Below are positions 47,149 to 55,684 of a DNA stretch of 64,000 bases, piece by piece. Origin of the DNA: Fictibacillus barbaricus. GTDB lineage: Bacteria > Bacillota > Bacilli > Bacillales > Fictibacillaceae. A model generated the notes under the pieces. It saw only the letters and a list, made by a program, of their open reading frames with translations, had not been told where the DNA came from and did not search any database. A program made the translations under genes and the position numbers. The stretch covers positions 1,426,001 to 1,490,000 of the forward strand of contig NZ_BMCE01000001.1 in the NCBI RefSeq assembly GCF_014635025.1, given 5' to 3'. Each line of letters starts with the position of its first letter. Within the stretch, counting starts at the first letter, position 1.

Positions 47149-48522
47149 ATGTTAGATCATGACCCATTATTAAAAAATAATATTTTAGAAACGATTATTG
47201 ATAGCGCTTACGAATGGATTGTTGTAGTGGATCATGAAGGCATCGTTCGCTATATGAATAAAACATATTGCGAGTTCTTAGGCGAGAATCCTAAAGAAGT
47301 TATTGGGAAGCATGTTACAGATGTTATTGAAAATACGAGGATGCATAAAGCTGTTTTACAGGGAAAGGTCGAAATTGCAGACCTTCAATTTATTAGAGGC
47401 AATTATATGATAGCGAATCGGATTCCCATTTTTAACGAAGGTAAAGTGATAGGTGCTGTTGGTACAGTTATTTTCAGAGATACCGAACAATGGAAAAGAA
47501 TGAACTCTCATATTAAGGCACTCCTTCACGAACTAAACTTCTATAAAAAAGAATGGGAAGAGATAAATGGAGCAACTTACACGTTAAATGATTTCGCTGG
47601 AACTTCTATGGAAGTAAAGAAGATTAAAGAACATGTAAAGAATATTGCAAGTGGCGATCTATCTGTACTTATTCGAGGTGAGAGCGGAACAGGTAAGGAA
47701 CTGTTGGCGCACAGCATACATCAATTAAGTGAAAGAAGTGCTAAGCCATTCATAAAGCTAAATTGCGGTGCTGTTCCAGAGCACTTATTTGAGTCTGAAC
47801 TATTCGGATATTCTGAAGGAGCCTTTACCGGTGCTAAAAAAGGAGGGAAACTTGGGAAATTTCAGCTAGCCGATGGCGGAACATTGTTCTTGGATGAAAT
47901 TGGCGATCTTCCTCAAAGTATGCAGATTAAACTGCTTCGTGTACTTCAAGAGAAAGAAGTTGAACCTGTTGGCGCTGTCCATACACACAAAGTAAACGTT
48001 AGAGTAATAGCTGCTACAAATCGCCCTTTAGAACAACTAATCTTAGAGAATAAGTTTCGGGAAGATTTGTTTTATAGGATTAATGTACTTCAGATTCAGA
48101 TCCCTCCGCTCCGTGAACGCAAAGAAGACATCTGGCCTTTGGCAGAAAGTTTTATACGGATTAATTGCAGAGATACAGGGAAGAGAATAGTAAGTGTCGA
48201 TGAAGAAGTGAAAGAAGCTTTTCTTCATTACAACTGGCCAGGAAATGCAAGGGAACTTAAGAATTTTGTAGAAGCAGCTATTCAGCTTACTCAGTATGAC
48301 CGTTTAACCTTAAATGCATTTCCTGACTTTTTAAAAGAAAAACTTGAAGTTAACAATACTCAAAAGACCTTAAAAGAACATGTGCAAGAAACAGAACGAA
48401 AAGTTATTACTCATTACCTTAAAAAGATGAACGGTGACATTATGAGCGTTGCAAACCAACTCGGAATCGGAAAAACAAATCTTTACGATAAAATTAAAAA
48501 ATATAATATTCGAAATGAATAA
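47149..48522 (+). CDS. Sigma-54-dependent transcriptional activator with PAS domain
   Basis: 457 residues. PAS sensor domain (~15-120), AAA+ domain with Walker A GESGTGKE, sigma-54 contact loop GAFTGA, Walker B GTLFLDEIGDL and arginine finger region FREDLFYRINVLQI, and a Fis-type HTH at the C-terminus (GDIMSVANQLGIGKTNLYDKI split across the helix turn). No receiver domain, so it senses a small molecule or metabolite directly. Sits just upstream of a -24/-12 promoter and three dyad sites, and so very likely controls the downstream permease and dehydrogenase. Confidence 0.93.
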   Translation: MLDHDPLLKNNILETIIDSAYEWIVVVDHEGIVRYMNKTYCEFLGENPKEVIGKHVTDVIENTRMHKAVLQGKVEIADLQFIRGNYMIANRIPIFNEGKVIGAVGTVIFRDTEQWKRMNSHIKALLHELNFYKKEWEEINGATYTLNDFAGTSMEVKKIKEHVKNIASGDLSVLIRGESGTGKELLAHSIHQLSERSAKPFIKLNCGAVPEHLFESELFGYSEGAFTGAKKGGKLGKFQLADGGTLFLDEIGDLPQSMQIKLLRVLQEKEVEPVGAVHTHKVNVRVIAATNRPLEQLILENKFREDLFYRINVLQIQIPPLRERKEDIWPLAESFIRINCRDTGKRIVSVDEEVKEAFLHYNWPGNARELKNFVEAAIQLTQYDRLTLNAFPDFLKEKLEVNNTQKTLKEHVQETERKVITHYLKKMNGDIMSVANQLGIGKTNLYDKIKKYNIRNE

Positions 48523-48527
48523 ACAGG

Positions 48528-48570
48528 TTCCGGAAAATCGGAAAGTCTTTCCGATTTTCCGGAATTTTTT
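48528..48570. promoter_or_regulatory. Two activator dyads forming a terminator hairpin
   Basis: Site 1 TTCCGGAAAATCGGAA (48528-48543) and site 2 TTCCGATTTTCCGGAA (48549-48564) share TTCCG-N6-CGGAA and are 21 bases apart centre to centre. Together they are a perfect 18-base inverted repeat with a one-base centre, followed by TTTTTT, so the same DNA can end the activator mRNA. Confidence 0.8.
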
Positions 48571-48649
48571 AACTTTGTAAAATATATAAGCTGAACGTAG
48601 CTTTATTACGAATAAGTTCCCTATTTGAGTGGTGCAGGACTTACTTATT

Positions 48650-48665
48650 TTCCGATTTTTCGGAA
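48650..48665. promoter_or_regulatory. Third activator dyad
   Basis: TTCCGATTTTTCGGAA, the same TTCCG-N6-CGGAA pattern, about 50 bases upstream of the -24 element. Confidence 0.8.
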
Positions 48666-48705
48666 TAAAACAAACTTTAAAACTTCTTTTACAAGGTTTG
48701 TTTAT

Positions 48706-48722
48706 TTGGCACGGAACTTGCA
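48706..48722 (+). promoter_or_regulatory. Sigma-54 (-24/-12) promoter
   Basis: TTGGCACGGAACTTGCA: GG of -24 at 48708-48709 and GC of -12 at 48720-48721, correct spacing. Transcription would start near 48733. Confidence 0.92.
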
Positions 48723-48772
48723 ACAAATAAATAAGGGCGCAGAATGCTGAAGGGAGATGTTATTTTAAGATT

Positions 48773-48786
48773 TGAAAGCGCTTTAT
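48773..48786 (+). promoter_or_regulatory. cre site (CcpA)
   Basis: TGAAAGCGCTTTAT, close to the catabolite-responsive element consensus, about 40 bases after the predicted start; a roadblock position giving glucose repression. Confidence 0.75.
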
Positions 48787-48819
48787 TAATAGGAAAGATT
48801 GAAAGAATGGGGGATTGAA

Positions 48820-50214
48820 ATGGACATTATTATTATTTTATTAGCTTTATTCTTCTTAATGTTCGTTGCATACAGAGGTTTTAGTGTAATTTTATTCGCA
48901 CCGATCGCTGCTTTATTTGCTGTATTGCTGACAGAGCCGGGGCATGTACTTCCATTTTTTTCGGGTGTTTTTATGGAGAAGATGGTTGGTTTCATTAAGT
49001 TATACTTTCCAGTCTTCTTATTAGGAGCGATATTTGGAAAGGTTATAGAGATGTCAGGATTTGCAAAATCTATCACGCAATTTGTAATCAAGCTGATTGG
49101 ACCGGCGAGAGCGATGCTTGCGATCGTGCTTGTAGGAGCTATTCTAACCTATGGCGGGGTATCCTTGTTTGTTGTTGCCTTTGCTCTTTATCCGTTCGCA
49201 GCAGAACTATTTAAGTTAGCTGATATTCCAAAACGGCTTATTCCAGGAACAATTGCATTAGGAGCTTTTACATTTACGATGGATGCTTTCCCAGGCAGTC
49301 CACAGATACAAAATATCATCCCTACATCCTTCTTTGGTACAACAACTTGGGCTGCGCCTTGGTTAGGTTTCATTGGAGGTATGTTTGTCTTCATTCTTGG
49401 TATGGTCTATTTAGAATGGCGGCGAAGACAGGCTGCAGCAAAAGGGGAAGGGTATGGAACAGGTCACAGCAATGAACCTGAAAAAATAGAGTCTGAAAAC
49501 CTTCCTAACGCATTTATTGCGATCCTTCCTCTAATTTTAGTGGGAGTGTTCAATAAATGGTTTACAGTTCTTATTCCAAAATATTATGGTAAAACGTTCG
49601 ACTTTTCTGCGATCGGCATGAAAAACGTACCTGAGATTCAAATTCCATCACTGGCAGCGGTATGGGCGGTTGAAGGAGCATTGATTATCGGAATCGTTAC
49701 CGTGCTTCTGTTCTCGTTTAAGAGAATTAAAGACAACTTTAATAAAGGGCTCAACTTATCGATTGGCGGTGCACTGCTTGCTACTCTAAATACTGCATCA
49801 GAGTATGGGTTCGGTGGAGTAATCGCAGCACTTCCTGGTTTTACGGCAGTAAATACAGCAATGTCAAATACGATTAAAGATCCGTTGGTGAATGAAGCTG
49901 TAACAACTACTACATTAGCTGGTATTACAGGATCAGCATCAGGGGGTATGAGTATAGCACTCGCCACAATGAGTGAAACGTATATTGCTCAAGCGAATAA
50001 ATTAGGCATCGACCCAGAAGTACTCCACCGTGTAGCATCAATGGCTAGCGGAGGGATGGATACACTTCCTCATAATGGTGCCGTTATTACACTTTTGGCT
50101 GTTACAGGATTAACTCATAAACAGGCTTATATTGATATCTTTGCCATGACGATTATAAAGACAGTAGCGGTATTTGTCATAATCGGACTGTATTATATGC
50201 TTGGTATCGTATAA
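48820..50214 (+). CDS. GntP family permease
   Basis: 464 residues, about twelve membrane segments. AYRGFSVILFAPIAALFAVLL, GGVSLFVVAFALYPFAAELF, and SASGGMSIALATMSETY with GGMDTLPHNGAVITLLA are GntP family features. Members carry gluconate or other organic acids. Paired with a 3-hydroxybutyrate dehydrogenase gene, as yxjC is with yxjF in B. subtilis, 3-hydroxybutyrate or a short-chain acid is the likely cargo (inference). ATG 48820 chosen over the upstream TTG. Confidence 0.88.
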   Translation: MDIIIILLALFFLMFVAYRGFSVILFAPIAALFAVLLTEPGHVLPFFSGVFMEKMVGFIKLYFPVFLLGAIFGKVIEMSGFAKSITQFVIKLIGPARAMLAIVLVGAILTYGGVSLFVVAFALYPFAAELFKLADIPKRLIPGTIALGAFTFTMDAFPGSPQIQNIIPTSFFGTTTWAAPWLGFIGGMFVFILGMVYLEWRRRQAAAKGEGYGTGHSNEPEKIESENLPNAFIAILPLILVGVFNKWFTVLIPKYYGKTFDFSAIGMKNVPEIQIPSLAAVWAVEGALIIGIVTVLLFSFKRIKDNFNKGLNLSIGGALLATLNTASEYGFGGVIAALPGFTAVNTAMSNTIKDPLVNEAVTTTTLAGITGSASGGMSIALATMSETYIAQANKLGIDPEVLHRVASMASGGMDTLPHNGAVITLLAVTGLTHKQAYIDIFAMTIIKTVAVFVIIGLYYMLGIV

Positions 50215-50242
50215 AAACGGATGGATGTTAGGAGTGGTTTTG

Positions 50243-51028
50243 ATGAAATCGTTCGTACAAGATAAAGTTGCCTTTATCACTGGGGCTGCTAGCGGCATTG
50301 GTTTACAGTTAGCAAAAGCATTTGCTGAACAAGGAGCAAAAGTTGTAATCAGTGATCTAAATGAAAAACAGGCGAAGGAATCAGCTGAGTCTTTAAAAAG
50401 CAGTGGCTTTGAAGTTTTAGGGGTAGGATGCAATGTTACAGTTGAGGAAGATTTAACAAGAGCATTAGATCAAACCATTCAACAATATAGCAGGATAGAT
50501 ATACTTATTAACAATGCCGGGTTGCAGTACGTATCTCCGTTAGAGGAGTTCCCTACTGAAAAATTTCAGCAGTTGATCAATGTGATGCTTACCGCTCCAT
50601 TTATGGCTACTAAACATGTGTTTCCGATCATGAAAAAACAAGGGTTCGGCCGAATCATAAACATGGCCTCTATAAATGGTTTAGTTGGCTTTGCAGGGAA
50701 AGCAGCTTATAATAGTGCAAAACACGGGGTTATCGGCCTAACAAAAGTAGCTGCTTTAGAAGGGGCCCCACATGGTATAACGGTTAATGCTGTCTGCCCA
50801 GGATATGTTGATACACCTCTAGTGAAGGGACAACTTGAAGACCTGGCAAAAACACGAAACGTAGAGCTGGAAAAAGTTTTAGAAGAGGTAATCTACCCAC
50901 TTGTCCCTCAAAAACGGTTGCTGGATGTTCAAGAAATTGCGGATTATACGCTTTATCTTTCCAGTGAAAATGCAAGAGGTGTAACAGGGCAAGCTATTGT
51001 CATCGATGGCGGTTATGTGGCACAATAA
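50243..51028 (+). CDS. 3-hydroxybutyrate dehydrogenase
   Basis: 261-residue short-chain dehydrogenase. FITGAASGIGLQLAK is the NAD motif, NNAGLQYVSPLEEFP matches the bacterial 3-hydroxybutyrate dehydrogenase pattern, YNSAKHG holds catalytic Tyr and Lys, and CPGYVDTPLV and GQAIVIDGGYVAQ end the protein. Oxidises D-3-hydroxybutyrate to acetoacetate. ATG 50243 with GGAG nine bases upstream. Shares the sigma-54 transcript with the permease. No scoAB-type CoA transferase is nearby. Confidence 0.9.
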   Translation: MKSFVQDKVAFITGAASGIGLQLAKAFAEQGAKVVISDLNEKQAKESAESLKSSGFEVLGVGCNVTVEEDLTRALDQTIQQYSRIDILINNAGLQYVSPLEEFPTEKFQQLINVMLTAPFMATKHVFPIMKKQGFGRIINMASINGLVGFAGKAAYNSAKHGVIGLTKVAALEGAPHGITVNAVCPGYVDTPLVKGQLEDLAKTRNVELEKVLEEVIYPLVPQKRLLDVQEIADYTLYLSSENARGVTGQAIVIDGGYVAQ

Positions 51029-51059
51029 AGAAGGTAATAATGATGAATTTAATTGACAT

Positions 51060-51107
51060 TTACTATATTTAGTGTCAAAGTAGATAATACAAACCTATAT
51101 ATGGAGA
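51060..51107. promoter_or_regulatory. Tandem NrdR boxes upstream of nrdAB
   Basis: Against consensus ACACTATATATAGTGT, box 1 at 51060-51075 (TTACTATATTTAGTGT) matches 13 of 16 and box 2 at 51092-51107 (AACCTATATATGGAGA) 11 of 16. Starts are 32 bases apart, three helical turns, the usual NrdR spacing. GATAAT at 51083-51088 is a likely -10 between them. Confidence 0.75.
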
Positions 51108-51109
51108 TT

Positions 51110-51397
51110 TCAGGTGCCGGAATGTTCCGGCTTAAAAGGGAATTCGGTGTGAGACCGAAGCTGTCCCCGCAACTGTAATTGTGGACGAAATGGAAAAGCC
51201 ACTGTACAGATAAGCTATTGAGAATGGCTGCTGTATGGGAAGGCCCAAAGTAGGAAGAAGCAAAAGCCAGTAGACCTGCCTGAATACTCCTATTTTCTTT
51301 TCCTCGGGGATTGGGAGAAAGAACAGTAGCTGCGTGCGCTATATTCTTGCAGATTAAACATGTTCCTTTCACCCTCTTCCTGATTGAAGAGGGTTTT
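51110..51397 (+). promoter_or_regulatory. Cobalamin riboswitch with terminator, upstream of nrdAB
   Basis: Conserved pieces in order: GGTGCCGG and AGGGAATTCGGTGTGAGACC near 51112-51165, GCTGTCCCCGCAACTGTAA (51160-51178), and the B12 box AAGCCAGTAGACCTGCC (~51264-51281). The platform is followed by a terminator, ACCCTCTTC / GAAGAGGGTTTTTT at 51371-51397. Adenosylcobalamin binding would favour termination and switch off nrdAB. Confidence 0.93.
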
Positions 51398-51426
51398 TTA
51401 TTATTTACTAAAGGAGTGTTTTGGAT

Positions 51427-53652
51427 ATGAAAAATACAGCGGAGGCTTCTTTGCTCGGGGAATGGTTAAGAGAGTGTGTTGGTAATTTCCCAGGAATTCA
51501 AGGAGAGTCCTTTTTAAAAAAAGCAGAAGAAATTGAAGGTAGAAGCAGTGATTCTGCAACCCTATACAGGCTGCTAACCATGGAAGCTCTTAATGGCTTA
51601 AACGCCGAGGAGCCTGACTGGACATTTGTAGCATCACGTATATATTTAAGGCAGTTGTATGAAGAAGTGATGCAAAACAGGGGAGAAATAGAACAGCCAC
51701 CTTATTCAAATCTGTATGGGCTGATCAAAAAGCTTGTAAGTTTAAACATCTATGATTCTACAATTCTATCTGCTTACACTGAACAAGAAATAGAGGAAGC
51801 GGGTAAATGGATAGACCCTGCTAAGGATAAGCTTTTTACATACATAGGATTGAAGACACTAGCAGACAGATACCTGGCAAAAGGTTTTGATCATGAAAAA
51901 TATGAACTGCCTCAAGAGCGATGGTTGATGATTGCCCTGTTTTTAATGAGAGACGAAGATCAAACGCAAAGATTAGAACGAGTGAAAGAAGCATATTGGG
52001 CTCTTTCTAACCTGTATATGACCGTCGCAACTCCAACTTTGGCAAATGCCGGTAAGAGCTATGGCCAATTAAGCTCATGTTTTATAGATACGGTTGATGA
52101 CAGCCTTAGAGGAATCTTTGATTCAAACACAGATGCTGCAACTGTTTCAAAAGGTGGTGGGGGTCTAGGCTTATACCTTGGCAAGATTCGTTCTAGGGGA
52201 TCCGATATAAAAGGATTTAAAGGAAATTCATCAGGAGTTATCCCATGGATGAAACAGTTGAACAATACAGCAGTATCGGTCGATCAGCTTGGTCAGAGAC
52301 AAGGTGCTATCGCTGTTTACTTGGATGTTTGGCATAAAGATATATTGGAGTTTCTTGATGCTAAGTTAAACAATGGTGATGAGCGTATGAGGACCCATGA
52401 CTTATTTACAGGCGTTTGTCTCCCGGATCTTTTCATGGAGAGTGTTGAAAATCGTGATGATTGGTTTCTCTTCGATCCGCATGAAGTACGTAAAGTAAAA
52501 GGCTATTCACTCGAGGATTTCTATGATGAAACAAAAGGATCAGGCAGTTTCAGAGAAAAGTATGAAGACTGTCTGAAAGATGAGAGGCTGTCCAAAAAAT
52601 GTGTGCCTGCCATTGAGATTATGAAAAGAATCATGAAGTCTCAGTTGGAGACAGGAACACCATTTATGTTCTACCGCGATACGGTTAACCGGTTAAATCC
52701 TAATCCTCATAAAGGGATGATCTATGCTTCCAATCTTTGTACAGAGATTATGCAGAACATGTCGCCTACAATTATTTGTTCTGAGACAACGGAAGATGGA
52801 AAGATCGTGATTAGAAAAAATCCTGGTGATTTTGTCGTCTGTAATTTATCATCTCTTTCTCTTGCTAAAGTGATCAAAGATAATGTTTTGAAACGAGTCA
52901 TAGATATTCAGATTAGAATGCTTGATAACGTCATAGACCTTAATCGGATCGATGTTCCACAAGCAGAGATAACGAATAAAAAGTACAGAGCAATAGGGGT
53001 AGGAACATTCGGATGGCATCACCTTTTAGCAAAAGAGGGGATCAAATGGGAAAGCGAAGAGGCTGTAGCCTATGCAGACAAACTGTACGAAAAGATTAAT
53101 TATTATGTAATAAATGCAAGCTCTGAACTGGCTAGAGAAAAAGGAAAATATCCTGCATTCCAAGGGTCAGATTGGGAAACGGGCAATTATTTTAAAAAAC
53201 GTAATTATACGAGTGAAGAGTGGATGTGCTTAAAAGAAAAAGTAAGCACACAAGGTTTAAGAAATGGTTATCTCATTGCTGTTGCACCTAATTCGTCAAC
53301 GTCGATCATTGCAAATTCAACTCCAAGTGTAGATCCTATCTTTAAGAAGTTTTATTCAGAAGAGAAGAAGAACTATAAGATTCCTGTAACGGCGCCTGAT
53401 TTAAATGCTGAAACAACTTGGTTCTATAAATCCGCATTTCTTATTGATCAAACATGGAGTATCGAACAGAACGCGGCTAGACAAAAGCATGTGGACCAGT
53501 CGATCTCATTTAATCTGTACGTTAATCACAATATAAAAGCTAAAGATCTGCTGAACCTTCATATGCAAAGTTTCAAAAAGGGTTTAAAGACAACCTATTA
53601 CACGAGATCCACTTCGATTGAGTTAGAAGGATGTGAAAGCTGTGAAAGTTAA
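51427..53652 (+). CDS. nrdA: Class I ribonucleotide reductase, alpha subunit
   Basis: 741 residues. Active-site parts: Cys in GQLSSCFID, NLCTEIMQN (Asn, Cys, Glu), VVCNLSSLSL, TTYYTRS (radical-transfer tyrosines) and a C-terminal CESCES redox pair. No clear ATP-cone at the N-terminus, so overall activity control by dATP may be absent. Reduces ribonucleotides to deoxyribonucleotides with NrdB. ATG 51427 is ten bases after AAAGGAG. The leader is controlled by NrdR boxes and a cobalamin riboswitch. Confidence 0.94.
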   Translation: MKNTAEASLLGEWLRECVGNFPGIQGESFLKKAEEIEGRSSDSATLYRLLTMEALNGLNAEEPDWTFVASRIYLRQLYEEVMQNRGEIEQPPYSNLYGLIKKLVSLNIYDSTILSAYTEQEIEEAGKWIDPAKDKLFTYIGLKTLADRYLAKGFDHEKYELPQERWLMIALFLMRDEDQTQRLERVKEAYWALSNLYMTVATPTLANAGKSYGQLSSCFIDTVDDSLRGIFDSNTDAATVSKGGGGLGLYLGKIRSRGSDIKGFKGNSSGVIPWMKQLNNTAVSVDQLGQRQGAIAVYLDVWHKDILEFLDAKLNNGDERMRTHDLFTGVCLPDLFMESVENRDDWFLFDPHEVRKVKGYSLEDFYDETKGSGSFREKYEDCLKDERLSKKCVPAIEIMKRIMKSQLETGTPFMFYRDTVNRLNPNPHKGMIYASNLCTEIMQNMSPTIICSETTEDGKIVIRKNPGDFVVCNLSSLSLAKVIKDNVLKRVIDIQIRMLDNVIDLNRIDVPQAEITNKKYRAIGVGTFGWHHLLAKEGIKWESEEAVAYADKLYEKINYYVINASSELAREKGKYPAFQGSDWETGNYFKKRNYTSEEWMCLKEKVSTQGLRNGYLIAVAPNSSTSIIANSTPSVDPIFKKFYSEEKKNYKIPVTAPDLNAETTWFYKSAFLIDQTWSIEQNAARQKHVDQSISFNLYVNHNIKAKDLLNLHMQSFKKGLKTTYYTRSTSIELEGCESCES

Positions 53653-54694
53653 AGAAAATTCTAAGCTGATGGAAAGAAAAATGTATGATGTTACTGCACC
53701 AAACGCATCTACAGGAATTATTAATGGACAAAGTTCCAATGTGTTAAATTGGGATGATGTCAGGTATAAATGGGCCTATCCACTCTATAAGAACATGCTC
53801 TCTAATTTTTGGACCCCATTTGAGATCAATATGTCTAGTGATAGTAAGCAGTATGTAAACCTAACTGAAAAAGAGCAAGACACATTTAATAAGATCATCG
53901 GATTGTTAGCTTTTTTAGACAGCATTCAAACAGACTATTCAAGCAGAGTTGCTGCTTACTTAACAGACTCGAGTCTAGCGGCACTAATGGCTACTCTATC
54001 CTTTCAAGAAGTGGTACACAATCAATCTTATTCCTATGTATTGTCTTCGTTAGTTCCGAAGTCTAAGCAAGACGAAATTTTCGAGTATTGGAAGACTGAT
54101 GTTATTCTTCGGGAGCGCAACGATTTTATTGTACAGGGTTACGAGAAGTTTCTTGATGACCCTACTCCTGAAACATTTATAAAATCTATAATCTACGATG
54201 TGATCTTAGAAGGGTTAAATTTCTATTCAGGATTCAGCTTTTTCTATAATTTAGCAAGAAACCAAAAGATGGTATCTACTTCCACGATGATTAATTATAT
54301 TAATAGAGATGAACAGCTTCATGTTTACCTTTTCTGCCAGGTGTTTAAAGCTGTTTTGGAGGAATATCCACAACTGAGAAACGAGGAGCTTGAGTCATTT
54401 GCAAAAAATACTTTCGAAAGAGCAGCTCAGCTGGAAATCAAATGGAGCAAATATATAATAGGAGATTCTTTTGAGGGGATTAATGAATCGGATCTCGAAG
54501 CATATATCAAATTTATGGCGAATAAACGATTGAATGAGCTCGGCTTTGACAAACTTTATCCAGAGTATAATAAAAATCCGCTTCCTTGGATAAAAGCTTA
54601 TTCTGATGTCAATTCCGGAAAAAGTGATTTTTTTGAGCAGAAATCGAGACAATATACAAAGGTCTCGGACGAAAATGGGTTTGATGAACTATAA
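53642..54694 (+). CDS. nrdB: Class I ribonucleotide reductase, beta subunit
   Basis: 350 residues from GTG 53642; GTG 53633 is possible but too near the SD AGAAGG. Metal ligands are visible in AFLDSIQ (Asp), FQEVVHNQSYSYV (Glu, His and the radical Tyr four residues after His), ILEGLNFYSGF (Glu) and RDEQLHVYLF (Glu, His). The radical tyrosine marks a classical R2. The coding sequence overlaps the end of nrdA by eleven bases. A terminator follows. Confidence 0.93.
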   Translation: MKVKENSKLMERKMYDVTAPNASTGIINGQSSNVLNWDDVRYKWAYPLYKNMLSNFWTPFEINMSSDSKQYVNLTEKEQDTFNKIIGLLAFLDSIQTDYSSRVAAYLTDSSLAALMATLSFQEVVHNQSYSYVLSSLVPKSKQDEIFEYWKTDVILRERNDFIVQGYEKFLDDPTPETFIKSIIYDVILEGLNFYSGFSFFYNLARNQKMVSTSTMINYINRDEQLHVYLFCQVFKAVLEEYPQLRNEELESFAKNTFERAAQLEIKWSKYIIGDSFEGINESDLEAYIKFMANKRLNELGFDKLYPEYNKNPLPWIKAYSDVNSGKSDFFEQKSRQYTKVSDENGFDEL

Positions 54695-54725
54695 AAAGCC
54701 GGGAAACTCATTCCGGCTTTTTTTC
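54693..54725 (+). terminator. Terminator after nrdB
   Basis: AAAAAGCCGG / CCGGCTTTTTTT. Confidence 0.92.
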
Positions 54726-54756
54726 TTTAGGTTGTTTATAATGACAATATAGGTTA

Positions 54757-55590
54757 TTAGAACTCTTCTCTTATTTCGAATTGCTGACTAACCTTTTCAC
54801 ATTCTTCATAATATTTTTCATGTGTTCGTTTAATAACGTGATCAAATACGTCATTTACCTTATCGCTTAAGATCTTTATACCTTCCCCTGTAATTCCACC
54901 CTTTACACATACCTTTTGTATCAGAGTCGGCAATGTATAAATATCTTTTTCAAGCAGTTTACCCATGCCGATGATCATGTCACTTGCCAGCTGTGTTGCC
55001 TGTTCTTTCGTGATGTCTGTTTGATCCACAGCGCTATTAATGAAGCATTGCAGCACATATCCTATAAACGCTGGGCCGCAGCTCGCAATATCAGAAGAGA
55101 TCCGAGTAATACTATCATCGATAACGAGCGGTGTAGAAATGCAGGACATTAATGAAAGCAGCTTTTCTTTAAATTCATTGTGACATCTCTTTCCGAACGA
55201 GATGAGTGAGGAGCCGGATAATGCTCGATTATTGATGCTTGGTATCGCTCTCGCAATATTGCAGACTAGCAAGTCTTCCAGCTGTTCACAGGAAATGGGG
55301 CTTGTAATAGAGACAAGTAATTGATGTTTAGAAATATTGTTTTTATGACTGGAAAGCAACGAATAAAATTCATGTGGTTTTACACAGATAAAAACAATCT
55401 CAGCAAACCGGAATACGTCTTCGGGTGTAATTCCTATCTTTATTTTTGGATAGGCATGTTGCAGCCTCTCCGCTTTGGACAGGGTGCGGTTAGTAACCAT
55501 CAGCCGTGATGGCGGAATGGCAGAAGATTCGATGAAAGAAGCAGCAAGGACGCTCCCCATGTTTCCAGTTCCGATAATTCCAATCTTCAT
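54757..55590 (-). CDS. comER: ComER, pyrroline-5-carboxylate reductase-like protein
   Basis: 277 residues. Rossmann start MKIGIIGTGNMGSVLAASFI, NRTLSKAERL, and the C-terminal ProC-type dimer helices (ACGPAFIGYVLQCF). Divergent from comEA, as in B. subtilis, where ComER is not needed for competence and is linked to sporulation onset in some bacilli. ATG 55590 is preceded by AGGAGG; about 59 residues of extra upstream frame are not family-like. Confidence 0.92.
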   Translation of the reverse strand: MKIGIIGTGNMGSVLAASFIESSAIPPSRLMVTNRTLSKAERLQHAYPKIKIGITPEDVFRFAEIVFICVKPHEFYSLLSSHKNNISKHQLLVSITSPISCEQLEDLLVCNIARAIPSINNRALSGSSLISFGKRCHNEFKEKLLSLMSCISTPLVIDDSITRISSDIASCGPAFIGYVLQCFINSAVDQTDITKEQATQLASDMIIGMGKLLEKDIYTLPTLIQKVCVKGGITGEGIKILSDKVNDVFDHVIKRTHEKYYEECEKVSQQFEIREEF

Positions 55591-55684
55591 ACCTGAACCT
55601 CCTTCCTCTACCTTAAAATCTATGCGGTCATTGTTTCGAATATGAATTCTGTAATGTTCAAGCATATCTAAGCAGGTGAAATAA

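Noticed and set aside
51427-54694. Class Ib nrdEF operon
   Set aside because: No nrdI or nrdH is present next to it; R2 has the class Ia ligand pattern with Asp, and the leader type differs from nrdIEF.
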